A DNA stretch of 64,000 nucleotides, taken from NCBI GenBank assembly GCA_035576005.1, contig DATLXH010000157.1:18041-82040 (forward strand), written 5' to 3'. This DNA is from DATLXH01 sp035576005. GTDB taxonomy: Bacteria; Acidobacteriota; Thermoanaerobaculia; Gp7-AA8. Positions within the stretch are counted from its first letter, which is position 1. Each line of letters begins with the position of its first letter. The translations under genes and the position numbers were made by a program. Of this stretch, positions 63,181-64,000 are shown in pieces. The notes under the pieces were generated by a model that was given only the letters and a program-made list of their open reading frames with translations, made no database searches and was not told where the DNA came from.

Positions 63181-63675
63181 ATGGTCGATAGCGGCCCCAC
63201 TGACGGCGTGACCCGCTCGTTTGGCGAAGAACTTCGCAAGGAACGGGAAATTCGTGGCGTTTCAATCAAGGAAATTGCCGACGCTACGAAGGTGAGCGGG
63301 CGTTTTCTCGAGGCGATCGAACGGAATAATTTCGACGTTCTACCCGCGCCCGTTTTCACACGCGGATTCGTCCGCGAATACGCCCGTTACCTCGGCTTGA
63401 ATACCGACGACGCCGTGAATCGCTATATGCATTTCGTCGAGCAGTCGGACGTCACCGGAGAGCGCGGGCGATTCGGTTTGCGCGATTCGGGCGAGATGTT
63501 GATGGACATCCCTCCGAGACGCTCGACCTGGATCGGATGGGTCATTGGACTCATCGTAGTGGTGGCTCTTGCGGCGGCTGGGTGGTGGTGGTTTGCCGGA
63601 AGGAATGGCGCTAGAAAATCGGCGAGCATGGTAGGCACGGTCTCGGTTGTCTCGGCGGATGTGGGAGTTGGTTGA
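63181..63675 (+). CDS. RodZ-like membrane protein with N-terminal HTH
   Basis: A 164-residue protein: HTH_25 domain (FGEELRKEREIRGVSIKEIA to FTRGFVREYARYLGL, residues ~13-85), a linker, one transmembrane helix (WIGWVIGLIVVVALAAAGWW, about 120-140) and a short periplasmic tail. RodZ links MreB to the membrane and affects rod shape; this one is much shorter than E. coli RodZ and lacks the periplasmic beta domain, as in many other phyla. It stands alone here. ATG 63181 fits the family N-terminus. Confidence 0.85.
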   Translation: MVDSGPTDGVTRSFGEELRKEREIRGVSIKEIADATKVSGRFLEAIERNNFDVLPAPVFTRGFVREYARYLGLNTDDAVNRYMHFVEQSDVTGERGRFGLRDSGEMLMDIPPRRSTWIGWVIGLIVVVALAAAGWWWFAGRNGARKSASMVGTVSVVSADVGVG

Positions 63676-63859
63676 ATACCGCCTTGCGTGTGAGCCGCGG
63701 GCTGGAGGTTTTGAGGGTACCGAGTAAAAGCTTGCGGGGTCCCTCGCCCCTCCCGCCCACCCTACCAAGCTCGGGACGACATATCGTTACTTTTAGTCAG
63801 GCGCAGCGCACCCGCCGTTGAATGGCTCGGGATGACAGAGTCGGCGCCGCCCGTGTTAA

Positions 63860-64000
63860 CCCGCATTTCTCACAGTCGTTCATCGCCAAGCAGCGGATAG
63901 CGGCCTGTCTGCTTCGTTGCACAACGGTTTCGCTCCTCGACATAGTGTCAACTATGCCCTCGTCACGAAACCGTCCTGCGCCTCGCATCCAAGCCACTCT
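63860..64000. mobile_element. Miniature inverted-repeat element, copy cut by the window edge
   Basis: Starts CCCGCATTTCTCACAG after TTAA (63856-63859) and follows the 54382 element through its centre (AGCGGATAGCGGCCTGTC, then CGACATAGTGTC, then GCGCCTCGCATCCAAGCC) up to the window end. Only the left arm and centre are seen. It differs at many positions from the first copy, so the family is not newly spread. Confidence 0.88.

Overview
This 64 kb window is almost entirely one surface-polysaccharide (O-antigen or capsule type) biosynthesis region from a mid-to-high GC Gram-negative bacterium. The Gram-negative assignment rests on Wzx/Wzy/WaaL-type machinery, two polyprenyl-phosphate priming transferases and a Wzz-like co-polymerase. 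Phylum is not certain from sequence alone. A RodZ-like protein and a helical-repeat hypothetical protein at the right end fit an Acidobacteriota-like genome, but that is a low-confidence guess. No rRNA, tRNA or CRISPR array was seen.

Module A (1-28,590) begins inside an operon. Its first part (1-15.5 kb, plus strand, mostly overlapping starts and stops) holds a nonulosonic-acid (legionaminic/pseudaminic-like) set: NeuB, NeuC, NeuD-like acyltransferase, a CBS-domain/DegT aminotransferase fusion and a serine-acetyltransferase-like protein. Two HisH/HisF pairs and a PP-loop N-acetyl sugar amidotransferase point to acetamidino decoration. A Wzx, a Wzy and glycosyltransferases complete it. Then comes a wbjC-wbjB-wbjD-wbjE-wbjF set (15.7-21.0 kb) for UDP-N-acetyl-L-fucosamine, followed on the minus strand by a WbpL/WecA-like priming enzyme, an FG-GAP/TPR protein, a WaaL-like ligase and a WbpM-like dehydratase. 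This resembles the gene content of the Pseudomonas aeruginosa O11 locus. Between the priming enzyme and the FG-GAP/TPR gene is a scrap zone (22.1-23.6 kb) with a decayed copy of the latter and an inverted fragment of the former.

The boundary (28.6-30.9 kb) carries a truncated IS110-family transposase, a 20-bp triple tandem repeat and mostly non-coding DNA.

Module B (30.9-62.0 kb) contains a second complete pathway: methyltransferase, Wzz-like protein, gmd and fcl (GDP-L-fucose), an EPS-type MarR regulator with a perfect palindrome just before its start, and a tightly coupled rfbF-rfbG-rfbH operon for CDP-4-keto-3,6-dideoxyglucose. That intermediate appears to feed two branches. One is a YerE-like TPP enzyme plus SDR (yersiniose-type branched sugar). 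The other is an inverted RfbS/RfbJ-like reductase plus tyvelose 2-epimerase cassette. A second Wzx, a second Wzy candidate, many glycosyltransferases, an AsnB-type amidotransferase, a second WaaL/TPR pair, a WbaP-type hexose-1-phosphate transferase and a TviB-like UDP-sugar dehydrogenase follow. The window ends with a helical-repeat hypothetical protein and a RodZ-like membrane HTH protein.

Three copies of a hairpin-forming miniature element (54.4, 62.9 and 63.9 kb) share termini; two have TTAA on the flanks that can be seen. Two of them sit exactly at the stop codons of the preceding genes.
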